DNA of 64,000 bases from Selaginella moellendorffii (GCF_000143415.4 NW_003314344.1:264367-328366), one strand, 5' to 3'; positions 12,594 through 26,013 are shown, numbered from the stretch's first letter. A program made the numbers and translations. The notes: generated by a model from the sequence alone, not told the origin.

Positions 12594-15061
12594 ATGACGC
12601 TGTCCAATATAACAACCGCGTCTGGCGATTCCGGCACTCGAGCAGACAGTTCTGGAGTTCAGCAGGCTCATCTCCACGGCTCCTTCAACCCGGGGTTTAT
12701 CTCAGGTGGTGCTGCTCAAGGGGAACAGCAGCAGCAGCAGCCGCAGCAGCCGCCCGCCAAAAAGAAGCGAAATCTGCCGGGAACTCCAGGTACAGTCTCG
12801 GTCTTTATTACTCTCGTGATTCGTAAAATCTCTAAATTCTCGTTGTTTGATTGATCTTGCATGCACACGAAGGGACTTAGATCATAACAAGTCCATAAAG
12901 TTGTCAGTCGAGTCCTTTGAGTGCTTTCTTCTTCTTACCTCAGCCGAATTTTGCAGACCCAGATGCGGAGGTCATCGCATTATCACCCAAGACCCTCATG
13001 GCCACAAACCGATTTGTCTGCGAAATTTGTGGAAAGGGCTTCCAGCGAGACCAGAACCTGCAGCTCCACCGGAGGGGCCACAATCTCCCATGGAAGCTCA
13101 AGCAAAGGACGAGCAAGGAGCCCCGCAAGCGAGTGTATATATGCCCAGAAGTCAGCTGTGTCCATCATGATCCATCCAGAGCGCTCGGGGACCTGACCGG
13201 CATCAAGAAGCATTTTTGTCGTAAGCATGGCGAGAAGAAGTGGAAATGCGATAAGTGCAACAAGCGGTATGCTGTGCAATCGGATTGGAAAGCTCACTCG
13301 AAGACTTGCGGCACCCGAGAGTATCGATGTGACTGTGGAACTCTCTTCTCCAGGTAACAATTCTCGGCCCCTCTCGCATCTTTGATATATGAATCCATGA
13401 AGTTGCTTGGCTCTACATTCCTGCAAAAACTCGAATGAGTACCAGAAGGAAAGGACAAAAAATCCGAGTTTTTTCGCATGCTACCTGAAGTAGGCTTATA
13501 GCTAGATGGAAGAAGGCAGCGCTAGAGATATGGTTAGAGTACTTACTGACCATTGTTGGCATCTTATCTCAGGAGGGACAGCTTCATCACGCACCGTGCC
13601 TTCTGCGATGCGCTCGCGGAGGAGAGCGCCAGGACGAGCAAGCCACCGCTGCCGGAGGGAGTCATCAACAACAACATGCCACCTTCTCCGCACGGTCAGT
13701 ACGCGATCCGCATGCCTCCGGGAGCAGCCGGCGTGGGATTCAGCGACGAGCTTTCTGCAATGGGAGCAATGCAGCACTTAGTACCAAGCGACGACTTCCA
13801 ACAAATGCAACGATGGGGAGCGGCTGCCGGGGGCTCAGCCGGTCCGGGAGGAGCGGCACCCCGACTCTCGCTGTGGGTCGACCCGGGAGCTGACAGCAGC
13901 ATGGGAGGCTTCGAGTCGTCGCCAACCGGAGGCTCACCGTTTTCTCTCAAGAACAATGCAGGCATTCACAACGGGGTCGGGATGGCGGGCATTCTCGGAC
14001 AGCTCGAGATGGACATGCCGAGACAGGCACCGGGAGGACACTTATACTCGAACAGTCCGTTTGGAAACTCGGGACTCTCGGCACAGGGATTCCACTCGCC
14101 GACACAGCAGCAGCAGATGGGAGGTGGCAACATTGCAGACATGATAGCAGCGTTTAACAACAGGATGGAAGCTCGCGGGGCTGGTGGCTCGGCAACAGCG
14201 GGTCTCTCACTCTCGTCAGCCAGCGGAAGCAACGCGACCAGCTTTGGAGTTCCTCGGCAACAAGGACCCTCGGCATCGGCCGCGGCACAGATGTCCGCCA
14301 CGGCACTGCTCCAAAAGGCAGCACAGATGGGAGCAACCGCGAGCAACACTTCTCTACTCAGAGGATTCGGACTGGCTGGATCGGAGTCGAGCAACTCTTT
14401 CAACCTGGGGGCTCTCTGGCAGCATGCAAACAGTAGGCAGCAGGACCAACCTGGTGGGAGGTCATCGTCTTCGCCAGGAAACATGCCGAGTTCTTCCCAG
14501 CCGCCACCCCAGCAGCTGCTCCTGAGACGACCCAGCGACGTTTCGGCGGAGGTGTCCGGCTCCGGATCGTCCTCGGCTTACGGCGACCATGTCCCGCGAT
14601 CATCTAACGAGCACATGAACATGATGCCGGATCAGAGCTCATACAACGTGTTTGGAGCGGCAAACATGAGCCAGTACTCATCGCTTCTGGGAGGTGTGAA
14701 CGCGGCGGCGCTGGAGAATCCATCCGCTCAAATGATGGTGTCTGCGGAGGATGGTTTAGTACGCAGCATGGCCGGGAAGAAGAACAATCCTTTCAGCGAG
14801 CAAGCAATGCTGGCAGCGGGACTCCATGGAAGATTGATGCCCAAGGTGGAGGAAGGAAGCGATAGAATGACGCGGGATTTCCTAGGAGTGAGCGCAGCGA
14901 CGAACGTACCTGGGATTATGGGAAGGATGCCTCCAAACATGGTGGATTTCAGTAACAGCAGTGGCCAGCGGGACAACAACTCGATGAAATCCTCCTCGGC
15001 CGGGGTTGGAGCTGGAGCTGGGAACAGCGGCTCGCCAGGAAAATCTTGGGAGTGTTCTTGA
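12594..15061 (+). CDS. IDD: INDETERMINATE-DOMAIN (IDD) C2H2 zinc-finger transcription factor
   Basis: Three exons (12594-12789, 12957-13353, 13573-15061) give 693 residues. A KKKR nuclear signal precedes the ID domain. Zinc finger 1 begins with CEICGKGFQRDQNLQLHRRGH near residue 87, followed by the PRKRVYICPE finger with HHDPSRALGDLTGIKKHF, and two CCHC-type fingers (CDKCNKRYAVQSDWKAH and CDCGTLFSRRDSFITHRAFC). The C-terminal part keeps both IDD signature peptides, MSATALLQKAAQMG and TRDFLGV, known to contact partners such as DELLA, SHR and SCR in angiosperms. The rest is low-complexity Ser, Gly, Gln and Met-rich sequence. The protein should act in the nucleus as a DNA-binding regulator of development or gibberellin response. 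The start has no in-frame rival. Introns are placed as in the family, the last between LFSR and the fourth finger. Family call is very safe; the exact orthologue is not. Confidence 0.96.
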
Positions 15062-15489
15062 TCATCATCGATCCATCGGCTCGGGGGGGCTCTATATAAT
15101 TACGAGACTGGCAAAATCCAAGCTTTTGGTTGATTGATTCATCCTAGACTAGAGAATAAATCTGTTATCACTTCGATCGACAGCGTTCTCTTCGGCAGCG
15201 ATCCAAGAACCTCCGCATCGAGAATGCGCGTTCGTCAACGCCCTGAGCGAGATTTCAACGATTCAAGCTGAGAATTTCGAGAGGAATTGGCTTACCTGAG
15301 ATGTAATATTATTTTCAAAGCGATTGAATCTTTGCGTGATCCGCAGTGGCAGTAGACAGACAGCGATCGCGATCTCAAGCGCTATCGTCCGGCTTCACGC
15401 ATTTCCTCCTATCGCCCTAAAAATTAAAACCCCCGAGAAACCCTAGATTTCCATTTCAAATTGTGAATATTCTGCGCTTTGCTTGTACA
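15062..15489. other. Convergent 3' regions of the IDD and GNAT genes
   Basis: The IDD gene (plus strand) and the GNAT gene (minus strand) end 428 bases apart, tail to tail. The gap is taken up by their trailers; I see no additional gene. A telo-box-like AAACCCTAGA lies at about 15440. Confidence 0.6.
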
Positions 15490-16740
<1,251 letters not shown>

Positions 16741-16862
16741 AGCTGGGAAGAAAGAATTGCTGGATTGACGACAAGTGGACGGCACGGATCTTCCCCGGTT
16801 TGTGCGAGGTGTAAAAGGGCGTTTACATTTTAGGGCTTTTGGAGTTTTAGGGTTCTAGCGCA
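16741..16862. promoter_or_regulatory. Short bidirectional promoter with telo-box
   Basis: Only 122 bases separate the start codons of the GNAT gene (left) and the RHIP1-like gene (right). The gap contains TTTTAGGGTTCT at about 16843-16854, a telo-box facing the minus strand, and no clear TATA box. Both genes probably share this control region. Confidence 0.55.
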
Positions 16863-18530
16863 ATGCCTGTCGCGGAGGACATCCCTGCGGAAGCTCTGGA
16901 GGAGGCGCTGGATTCGCCGCCGGCTGTCATGGATGATTCTCCTGCTGCGCCAGCCGGAGAGCGATCTTCCGAGGTAGATTCAGCAGAGAAGGAGAGCACC
17001 ACCGAGGAGAAAAGCAGCGAGAGCATTGAGGCGACAGAGAATGCTGCCGACGCTCCCAAGGAGGTCGATGAGAGCGCTGCGGAGAATATCGCGCAGCCGG
17101 AGGTGCCAGAGGAATCGAAATGGGCGGCGGAGGAAGTCCAGGGGCCGGAGCTAACGTCGGATCGAGTGCAAGGAGCTGAGAAAGAAGGCCACGAGGAGGA
17201 TCTCCCCAAGGAAAAACAGGAGGACAAGAATGGAGAAATGGAGAAGGAGAGCAGTGAGGACGTGGTGAACGCATTGTATGAGAGGATGAGCTCGGCCGTG
17301 GCGAGCGCTCACTCGGACGGGAAGAAGGACAAGGATCACGATCGCAAAGACCCAGTTGTGGACTCAGTGATGGCGGTGGCGGCTCCTTTTGTGGAATTCG
17401 CGGTGGCTCAAGCACAGTTTTTGAAGAATGGCATGTCGGAGACGACGGACGTTGCCGTGAGAGCGGCATGCAACCAGCTTAGCGAGCTCCAGGACTCGTC
17501 CACCACTCAGTACTACTACGCGAAAGTACGTACACGCTTCTGTGTAGCGCCATGGATTTTTTTCTACAGGGATTTTTCTTTTGACGTCGTGCAGGACGTA
17601 TCTTGCAGGACATGTTTTGGAGATTCAAGCGGGAGTACCGGGAGTACGAGAACGTTTTCTTCTCAACTTTGAAAGGTTTTTTTCTCTTTTGTTCTGGTCT
17701 TTTGCTCGATGATTTATATGTTTACTCTTCTTAGATGGTGTGAAAGCTGCTACTGTTAGTCCTGGAATGGCTGCAATGGTGGCAACGGGTGCGGCATTTC
17801 TGTTCTTACGACGTAAGTATTGATCTTTGCAAGTGAGTTAGTGCGACCTTAAATACCTGGAACAGGCCCCAGAAGGCTACTGTTTAAATACACGCTGGGA
17901 CGTTTCCGGAGCCAAGAGGTTTGCGTGTTCTTATGTTTTGTTGGTTTAAATCGCTTCTTCTGTCCAGGCGATGGCAGCAAGCGCGCAGAAGAAGGTGGTG
18001 GAGCTGCGTGAAGCTCTTGAGCTACAGAAGAACGAAAGGAGAAAACTCGAGGTTCGCGCGGCTGATTTCCAACTCTCTCGTTCTTACGCACATCCTTTTC
18101 AGGAGAGGTTCAGGCTTGCGGAAGATGAATTTCTGAGGGGCCAGTCGAAAATGGCGTAGGTTTTTTGTGTGGTTATGCCCTGGTTTTTATTGGTTGTTTG
18201 TAACGCGCAGGAATGCTGGAAGTCAGATTCGTTCGCTTGTCAAGAGCATGTACAAAACAGAGAACCATGCGCAAGGTTGGTGCACGAATCACTCCACTTC
18301 TATTTTCTTATGATTTTGTTTCAGGACTCTTGGAGAAGCTGAGAGACATGTCTGGCAAACCCGCCTTTCATCTGCGAGCGGAGGTAGAGCTTGTTTTTCT
18401 TGCTAAGTTTCTCATGATTCATTCGTGTGCAAAACAACAGGTGGCATCAATGGCTTCCGAGGCAAAAGCACACAGATCTTCGCTCGACAGGAACCTCTAC
18501 AGAATCGCAAGCCACAACATCCGTGTTTGA
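16863..18530 (+). CDS. Acidic coiled-coil protein resembling RHIP1 (RGS1-HXK1-interacting protein)
   Basis: About ten exons give roughly 403 residues. Exon 1 (16863-17525) encodes 221 residues with a strongly acidic Glu/Ala/Ser-rich N-terminal half. The second half carries a hydrophobic segment with PGMAAMVATGAAFLFLR, directly followed by RPRRLLFKYTLGRFRSQE, then a long charged helix (KKVVELREALELQKNERRKLEE) and a tail ending NLYRIASHNIRV. The single hydrophobic helix, basic patch and coiled coil match my recollection of the Arabidopsis At4g26410/RHIP1 family, which links the RGS1 glucose sensor to hexokinase; this is from memory and moderate. The acidic extension seems longer than in the Arabidopsis protein. 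Exon 2 starts at 17609 rather than at the earlier AG at 17593, because only that junction keeps the frame DMFWRFKREYREYEN. Confidence 0.65.
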
Positions 18531-18690
18531 GTTTGTGTTTGGTTCTCTCTTTTTTTGTTCGGCCCGGAAGTAGAAAAGTTGCTCCACATTGTATCATTTT
18601 ACTCGGGATTGGCCTTGCGAATCTACTCTCGTTTCTTCCAGTGGGACATTCTTTGTTTTATTTTATCTACAAGTAAACACGACAATGATT
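18531..18690. other. 3' region of the RHIP1-like gene
   Basis: Short T-rich trailer between the stop codon at 18530 and the left edge of the duplicated block at about 18690. Nothing else is seen. Confidence 0.5.
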
Positions 18691-18699
18691 CGTACCCGG

Positions 18700-18923
18700 C
18701 ACGTTGTTTTTAGGATCTTAGGATGGCATGACCTAGCAAGCACCTGCTGTACGCCATAGCCTCCAGCTGATCGGTTCATGGCTTCTGTTCTCGCCACCAA
18801 ATCTAGGTCAATGGCTTCAATTAAATGGTCAAGACGTTGACGAAATTTCAAGAGGATCTGCAACCCCTTCTCGAGACATCGTGAGATCAATGTGTTTCTG
18901 GATGCTAAATCCAAAGCAGCCAC
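18700..18923 (-). pseudogene. Unidentified gene fragment in the duplicated block
   Basis: The minus strand of 18700-18923 keeps an open frame of protein-like composition (AALDLASRNTLISRCLEKG, then LLKFRQRLDHLIEAIDLDL). The equivalent part of copy 2 (about 26420-26640) contains the same peptide but with stops and indels, so it seems to be a broken gene piece carried along with the duplication. I cannot name the family. Confidence 0.3.
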
Positions 18924-19340
18924 TGTCGCTGAAGTTAGCTCGCATTCCTTTACCTGGGACCGCCTCCTGCCACACCTTTAATATATATGAATGATAATTT
19001 TGGGGAGGAAGACGTCGCACAGAGGCATGGAAAATCCATTAGAATAGTCAATCCAGTTGATGATTTGGGCGAAGGAAAACGGATCAATCACAAAAGCTTT
19101 CCAATTTTCTCACATAGCACAGCGTGTGACAAATGGGATGAGAGGTCTTCCATCAGAAAATCTAGGCGTCAATGATCTTGAGAGCTTCTTTTTACAGCTC
19201 CGGGCTCATTTCGTAAGGCGATGGGACTCGCAACTCTTTCTCATGCTACCAGTTTGAGAGTTTTCTTTATTTGTTATTTACCCTTAAACGTGGGCAAGTC
19301 AAGTTATTAACTGCATAGTAATTGATTGATATATCATCGC

Positions 19341-19916
19341 TTACGGGCAGAACGTAATGGTGAAAGTTCCTCCGGTTCCAGTGCCAGAAGTCTTGGTATC
19401 ACCAGACCAGCTATAGGCATCCGGGCATCTGGCACGGACGTTCTGCGCGTACTGAGAGTTTGGATCGTCCCGGTTGGGACTGGCACAAGTATTCCCATTC
19501 CTGTTCTGGGGAGGACAAGTCGCTGCCTCCGGTCGGCAGGTCAGACCTCTGCCAGATCCAGTGATGCTCATCCCAGTGTCGATGAAGAAGCCATCCACGG
19601 CGCTCACGTCGTAGAAGTCATTGTTGCTGTTGCTGTTGATCGAGAACTCGGCCAGGAGGCCGGGAGTTCCAGTGCCGATGTTTCCCGCCCAGCGATTCGG
19701 AGGACTTAGTCGGCGAGATGTGCCGGGGGTGAGAGTGAATCCGGAGGTTCCAATTGAGGGGCCCCCGGCGTTCTCGCGGACGATGATGTTCCGCGAGCCC
19801 CCGCAGCGATTGACAACGTTGAAGGAAGTGGCTGCTGCGAGTGGGATTGGTACAAAACAATGGGTTAGAGCAACAAGAGCAACAAGAGCAACGAGGATGG
19901 CAGTAGAGCTTGCCAT
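19341..19916 (-). CDS. Small thaumatin-like protein 1 (PR-5 family)
   Basis: Single-exon gene of 191 residues. A signal peptide of about 28 residues (hydrophobic repeats of VAL, ending PLAAAT) precedes the mature start FNVVNRC. Thaumatin hallmarks are ordered as expected: AGGPSIGTSGFTL, WAGNIGTG, LLAEFSINS, DFYDVSAVDGFF and a terminal FTITFCP. At about 160 mature residues it is of the small type, and only six cysteines are present in the mature part, against 16 in large and 10 in typical small members. It should be secreted and act in defence or stress, as for PR-5 proteins; enzymatic or antifungal action is not shown. A TATA box lies about 50 bases upstream. Paralogue of the gene at 27114-27683, with about a dozen substitutions in the mature protein. 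Confidence 0.9.
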   Translation of the reverse strand: MASSTAILVALVALVALTHCFVPIPLAAATSFNVVNRCGGSRNIIVRENAGGPSIGTSGFTLTPGTSRRLSPPNRWAGNIGTGTPGLLAEFSINSNSNNDFYDVSAVDGFFIDTGMSITGSGRGLTCRPEAATCPPQNRNGNTCASPNRDDPNSQYAQNVRARCPDAYSWSGDTKTSGTGTGGTFTITFCP

Positions 19917-19963
19917 TGGAACTGTGTATGCTATACCTCTCTAATAATATTTCAAGTTTCTAC

Positions 19964-19980
19964 ACGGATTTATATAGTCC
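19964..19980 (-). promoter_or_regulatory. TATA box of thaumatin-like gene 1
   Basis: On the minus strand GGACTATATAAATCC lies about 50 bases before the start codon at 19916. The same box is kept at 27733-27747 in front of the paralogue, so the core promoter was duplicated intact. Confidence 0.65.
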
Positions 19981-20020
19981 AGGGGAAAGAGGTTGTGGAC
20001 CACATGCAACGTTGAACACC

Positions 20021-20935
20021 ACCCGTGAGTTCAGTTCACGTCACAAGACTTTGAAAATCATGCTCATGAACAGTATATGTGGTTTGATGAATTTCAGTCA
20101 AGGATTTGCTGCTGAACTTTGTGAATTCCCAATGCAGCTCTCAGTTTCATTCGTTTTGCTTTGTCTATCCTATATTCTGTTTTGGTAGTCTTGTGGTGCC
20201 ATGAAACTCTGCAATTAAGTTTGCAAGCTTGTTGTGGGTGTTTTCCATCGCAATCGTATAAGTACTGTTTTAGATAAGTGTTTTAACAATTTAAGAAAAA
20301 GAAAATTTGTTTAATACTTAAATATGTTTCTTGGAAGACCACCCGTGAGTTCAGTTCACGTCACAAGACTTTGAAAATCATGCTCATGAACAGTACATGT
20401 GGTTTGATGAATTTGAGTCAAGGATTTGCTACTGAACTTTGTGAATTCCCAATGCAACTCTCAGTTTCATTCGTTTTGCTTTGTCTATCCTATATTCTGT
20501 TTTGGTAGTCTTGTGGTGCCATGAAACTCTGCAATTAAGTTTGCAAGCTTGTTGTGGGTGTTTTCCATCGCAATCGTATAAGTACTGTTTTAGATAAGTG
20601 TTTTAACAATTTAAGAAAAAGAAAAATTGTTTAATACTTAAATATGTTTCTTGGAAGACCACCTGTGAGTTCAGTTCACATCACAAGACTTTGAAAATCA
20701 TGCTCATGAACAGTACATGTGGTTTGATGAATTTGAGTCAAGGATTTGCTGCTGAACTTTGTGAATTCCCAATGCAGCTCTCAATTTCATTCATTTTGCT
20801 TTGTTTATCTATTTATATTCTGTTTTGCCAGTCTTGCGGTGCCTAACAAGAAGCATGAGATTCTGCAATTAAGTTTGCAAGTTTGTTGTGGGGGTCTTAA
20901 TCATATAAGTTTAAATGTACTGTCTTAGGTAGGTG
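20021..20935. repeat. Tandem 320-base repeat (about 2.9 units) upstream of thaumatin-like gene 1
   Basis: The string ACC(C/T)GTGAGTTCAGTTCAC starts at 20021, 20341 and 20661, exactly 320 bases apart, and the units are nearly identical through the landmarks CATGCTCATGAACAGTA and TTTGCTGCTGAACTTTG. The third unit is more diverged and truncated near 20935. The paralogous locus has a single unit at about 27788-28110. Confidence 0.92.
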
Positions 20936-21189
20936 AGAAATGGAGGAGTGTTTATTGCTTGTTCTTCTTTTTAGATATACAGACCCAAAGGTTTTTTTAG
21001 CTCCACTTTAACTCTACTGCATCTGGGTGGAAGAGCATCTTATGAAAGGATGAGTTTTAACAAGTATTATCCAATGAAATTGGGTAATTAATTTCATTAC
21101 ATATGTAAAAATAAAAATAATGATCCAAGTGGGTATATATTTGGGTGTATTCAACAATTTAGGAAAACAAAAAAAAACTAAAAAAATGC

Positions 21190-21352
21190 TGTAAGGGCTA
21201 CGATGCCATATACTAATATTAGCATAGTGGGATTTTGGTAGCCGTCAGATTGGTTTCAATCCGGACCACTCGCTCTTGTATATAAACTAGAGTTTTTAGG
21301 TTAATTGATATGCACATTTCTATATTGCCTTTTTATATTCCATGCACTCACA
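21190..21352 (+). repeat. 5' LTR of the plus-strand gypsy element
   Basis: Begins TGTAAGGGC and ends CACTCACA. Compared with the 3' LTR it lacks about 11 bases near its start (the AAGTGTACGG segment) and carries several transitions. It is directly followed by TTGGTGGAAATAAGGGG, a TGG-starting primer-binding-site candidate also present in the minus-strand copy. Confidence 0.85.
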
Positions 21353-21584
21353 TTGGTGGAAATAAGGGGCACTTTTGATTGTCCCTGAAGAGTATTTAGA
21401 TTTAGGATTTTGGTTAGATTTAGCTTTTGCATTGTCTAGATCTAACTTTTTCCATTTCCTTTCTTTTGTTCTTCCTTTTTAGGATTTTGGTTCAAATCTA
21501 GCTTTTTGCATTGTCTAGATTTATCATTTCCTTCTGGCTTTTTGTCATTTCTTTTCTTTTGCTTTTTCTTTTTCGTTCATCTTC

Positions 21585-22517
21585 ATGGCAAATTAGTAAT
21601 CTCCTCCTTTGACTTTAGAGTAGTAGTTGGTCTAATTGCTTAATGCTATGTGCTTGCAATTGAACAACCAAACTCAATTGATGGTGGCATTCATGGCACG
21701 TGGTCCAACTCCTCCTACTCTTTGTGCCAATCTTTGTATTTGGCCGGAGTTCTTTCGTGGGAATCCTAGGGATGATGTGTACCATTGGTTTGATTACTTC
21801 ATAGTGATTGCCACATATCATTCTTGGGATGATGCTCGATGTTTGCATGAGTTTCCCATGTGTCTCTAAGGGACGGCATTGTAGTGGTATAATGGATTGA
21901 GCACGGCCACTTGTGGGGATTGGAGTGTTCTTCCGGACGTCTTCAAATGCGCCTTCGGACATGCCGACGATTGTGATGATGCCTTCCAACAATTGCATCA
22001 TCTTCGCCAAGGGCCATCTGAGTCAGTGATGCAATTTGGTGTTCGTTTCCGAAGTTTTTTGCTTCGTGCGGAGTCTAATATGTCGGAGTGGATCAAGCTA
22101 GGAATGTTGTGGCTAACACTTCGTTAAGATCTTGTCGGACTTGTGCATGCACTTGCTCCTGCCACCCTTGACGATGCTCTTCGCTTGGCACAATGTTATG
22201 AAATGTCGCCTCTTCCACTTTTCGTTGCACGTCCTTCAACTCCACTTTTTATGAGTGATGGTTCTGTTCCAATAGAGGTTGATGCTGCTGCTACTCGAGT
22301 CCAAGGACAAGGGCGAGGACGTGGTCGTGGCCGTGATGTTCGTTGTTGGGTGTGTGATGAAGTTGGTCATACGTATCGGCATTGTCGGTGCTTTCCGGAT
22401 TGGCGACCTCCATTTACTGGGTGGAGACCTTGGCGTCAGCAACGTCCCGTTGGTGCTGCTGTAGTGGAAGGTTTGGACACCACAGTGCATCAGGGAAACG
22501 AGGAGTCATGTGAGTAA
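21585..22517 (+). pseudogene. gypsy gag (broken)
   Basis: The frame starts at the ATG of 21585 and ends at a TAA at 22515-22517, a stop that the second copy shares. It is interrupted by several stops that look like CAG/CAA or TGG mutations. Recognisable parts are the capsid-like segment PEFFRGNPRDD, a Gly/Arg-rich stretch and a CCHC zinc knuckle CWVCDEVGHTYRHC for RNA packaging. Confidence 0.85.
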
Positions 22518-25500
22518 CAGAGGGACCTTGCACAAATAAGTTAGTGACCCCTCCATCTTTCTTTCGGGAGTATCATCAAGAGGTTCATGCGGCACCGGTT
22601 CATCCAGTGTTTACTTTCCAAACTCGTTTTTATAACAAGAGGTCTCTTATTATTCTCTCCGTGTTGGTTGATACAGGTTCGAGTTTATCTTCTATTTCTC
22701 GACTTGTTGCCACACGTTGTCGTCTACACTTGTGTCATGCGGTGGACCTAGTTTTCATTCTTTATGGCAACGGCCGTACACATGCATGTGCACGAGATGA
22801 GGTGGACCTGGTTGTGTGTGTGAGCAATCTCGAGCTTGAGTTGTAGTCGTTGCAGGTGGTGCCGAGTCAAGCTTTTGACCTTATTCTTGGTATGGATTGG
22901 TTGCAGCGCAATCATGCCAAGTGTGACTTTGAGGCTTCTCCCCCTTGTCTTATACTTTCTTATGTTTTATCCATTCCTCTCACTTCTGTACTTTTTCGTC
23001 CCTCTACTTCTACCTCTACTTCCATTACTTTTGTTCCCCTACTATTTCCTCCTGTGTTTCCATCTTGTTTTGCTCTTCCCTTTTTCGATCCCTCCGACGA
23101 TTTTTGTGTTGCAGCTGTTGACCGGCTCATGAAGGAGTATTGTGATCTCTTTGAATTTGACCTATCCTCTAGGGCCAAGATTGCCACACGTCATCCCATT
23201 CCAACCGGGGATGCTTGTCCAATCAAGGTTTCTGTTCGTCGTCGGTCACCCAAGAAGATCAAGATTTTACGTGCAAACGTCAAGGAGATGTTAGAGAAGG
23301 GTGTTTTTCAGAAGTTGCGAAGTCCTTGGGCATGTGAACCTCATCTTGTGATGAAGCCTGATGGGAGTATTCATTTCTGCATCGACTATCGTCCATTAAA
23401 TGAAGTGACGATCCCGGATGTGTACCCTCTTCCTCACACTGTTGATCTTTTGGATCGTTTGGGGCGAAGTCGTTGGTTCACCAAGCTAGATCTTGCTTCT
23501 GGGTACTGGCAAGTACTGATGGCTGAAGAAGATATTCCTAAGACTACTTTTCGTACACCGTTTGGTTTGTACGAGTTCTTAGTGATGCCGTTTAGTTTGA
23601 ACAATGCTCTAGCAACTTTCCGACGGATGATGGATGAGGTTTTTTGTGATATGCCAGAGGTGACTACTGACTTCATTGATAATGTCTTGATTCACTCGGA
23701 GGGGACGTGGGAGGAGCACATTAGTGATGTGTGTAAAGTGTTGGATCGGCTACAGGATGTTGGTTTAAAGCTGAAGCGGTCAAAATGCGTGTTTGGGTCC
23801 AAGGACACAACCTATCTTGGGTACCATATTTCTCGTGAGGGTTTGCAAGTTGATCATGACAAACTTGTAGCCGTTCTAAAGTTCCCTACTCCGAAGTGTG
23901 TGAATGATGTGCAACGTTTCTTGGGCAAGGTGTAGTATCTCGGTCTTTTTGTGGATCATCTTTTTGATCGCTTTGCACCATTGCAAGCATTGCTGAAGTC
24001 ATCAACGTCATCTTTCATTTGGTCTTCAGATTGTGAGCTGGCATTTGTGGATCTCAAAGAGCTGTTAACAACTCCTTTGGTTTTAGCATATCCTGACTAC
24101 ACTCGACCTTTTATTTTGTGTGTAGATGCTTGTGATATTGGTCTTGGAGGTGTGTTAATGCAAGAAAGCCTGAGTGTGCCTGGTCAACGTCATCCCATTG
24201 CATATATAAATCGTACGTTACAACCATCAGAGTTGAACTACTCCACAATTGAGAAGGAGTGTTTAGCGATAGTTTGGGGTTTCGAGAAACTTTATGCATA
24301 TCTACATGGTTCTCGGACGTTACTTGAAGGTGACCATACTGCTGTTTCTTCATTATTGAAGTGGAAGAACCTGGTTAATCGTACTGCTCGGTGAGTTTTG
24401 AAGCTTCAAATATATAATTTTGATGTTGTTCATCGCCTAGGGAGTTCTATGGCTGATGCTGATGCTCTTTCTCGAGCTCCTCTTCCTTCTCCACTCTCTT
24501 CCCATATTTCTGATGAGCCTATTGTTCCAGCATCTGTGGATTTTCTAGGCGAGGATTCTGTGCCGTTGGTGGTTGCTGTACTTGACGTTCAGTGTCCACA
24601 AGGAGCAAAGCAAGATCTACCTTCTCTGGATGAGGTTCGCGAGGCTCAAAAAATTGAGCCATGGATTCAAAGGCTTCGAGATGCATTTGAGAATCCTGCA
24701 TCACTTGCTGATGACTTGCCTTTCCGGCATTTACATTCTCAATATCACCTTGAAGATGGCCTTCTTTATTTTGTGGGGACGGATCCTAATGATTATTTAC
24801 GGCTGGTGGTGCCTTTTGTCTTTATTCCGCAGTTTCTCCATGCCTACCATGATTCTCATGTTCTAGGTGGGCATATGGGACATCGTCGTGTGACTGAGAA
24901 GCTGCGCAGGTCTTTCTATTGGCTAGAGATGCAACATGATGTTATCCAGTATGTGTGTAGCTGCGTTTGGTGCCAAGCTCGTAATACTCCCCCTTGTGCT
25001 GCGGAAGGATGGTTGAAGTCAATTGCAGTTTCCCGTCCGTTTGAGTTGGTGGCGTTTGATCTTATGGGACCTTTTCCACGTTTGACTGCTAGCAATGAGT
25101 ATGTTATTATTGCTTCTGACTACTTGACTCATTGGGTGGAAGTTGGTGCTCTTGCTAGTGCCTCTACAACTACTGTTGGATACTTCCTCCTCAATCGAGT
25201 GGTGTTCCAGCATTCTTGTCTAGAGCGGATTCTTTCAGATAATGGTCCTGCAATTATAGCTGAGGCATTTCATGTTTTGACGTCTCGGTTGGGGATATGC
25301 CAGACTTTCCCGAGTGCTTATCATCCACAATCAGACGGTATGGTGGAACGGCTCATTCGGACATTCAAAGGGATGATTGCGAAGTATGTGAACTTTCAGC
25401 ATTTGGATTGGGATGGTTATTTGCCGTCTCTTCGGTATGCCTATGTCACAGGGGTGTAGAGTGTTGTTGGTGCTTCACCATATAAACTTCTATATGGTCA

Positions 25501-25834
25501 TGATCCAATATTACCAACGGAGCTGGGTTTACCTTCGTGATTGCCACGAGCTTCCGTTGCTAGGTCGTGGGATCAATATTTGACAAGCATTCTTCCACTT
25601 GTCCGAGCAGAGTCTGCCAAACACTTAGGCCGCATACAAGTAGGACAACAACGGCGCTACAACTCCCATCATCGTCCACCTATAAAGTACAAAGTGGATG
25701 ATTTGGTGTTAGTCTGTTTTCCCCATTTTACAGTATGTGGTTTATCTAAGGGGCTCCTTGCGCAGTGGAAAGGATTGTATCGGGTGTTGCAGCAATTTGG
25801 GCTGCAAGTTTATGAGGTTCGGCATGACGTCTAG
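22400..25834 (+). pseudogene. gypsy pol (protease, RT, RNase H, integrase; broken)
   Basis: Reads in the -1 frame relative to gag. Protease active-site VLVDTGSS near 22665; reverse transcriptase about 23200-23930 with the catalytic box FIDN in place of the FIDD of the other copy; RNase H with CVDACDIGLGG near 24120; integrase zinc finger and core (AFDLMGPFPR, ILSDNGPA, YHPQSDGMVERL) about 24870-25450, ending in a GPY-type module. Stops occur at several sites, and the RT has lost a metal-binding aspartate, so no active product is expected. Confidence 0.88.
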
Positions 25835-26013
25835 TAGGCCGATCCTCCGGAGGTTGTGCATGTGCAGCAGTTGAAACGCTTCATACAAAGGGATCAGGAG
25901 CAGTTAATACCATCTATAGATCCGCCAATGCCTCCTCCTAATGTTCCTCCAGATCTTAACCCGTTTACCAGAGAACCCTAACGGCTTTCCATTATTCTGA
26001 GAGAAGGGGATGA

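Larger units (their letters stand above)
18690..20935. repeat. Segmental duplication, copy 1 (carries thaumatin-like gene 1)
   Basis: The block from about 18690 matches 26410-28100 over the 3' flank, the whole thaumatin-like gene and its upstream DNA. Shared anchors include the string AGGATGGCATGACC near 18721 and 26419 and GGATCAATCACAAAAGCTTT in opposite orientations. Within the 3' flank, 18965-19225 is inverted relative to copy 2, and the upstream part is amplified into about three 320-base tandem units (20021-20935). Confidence 0.85.

Noticed and set aside
19621-19944. Plus-strand frame over thaumatin-like gene 1 (and its twin at 27397-27711)
   Set aside because: Antisense shadow conserved only because the sense gene is duplicated.
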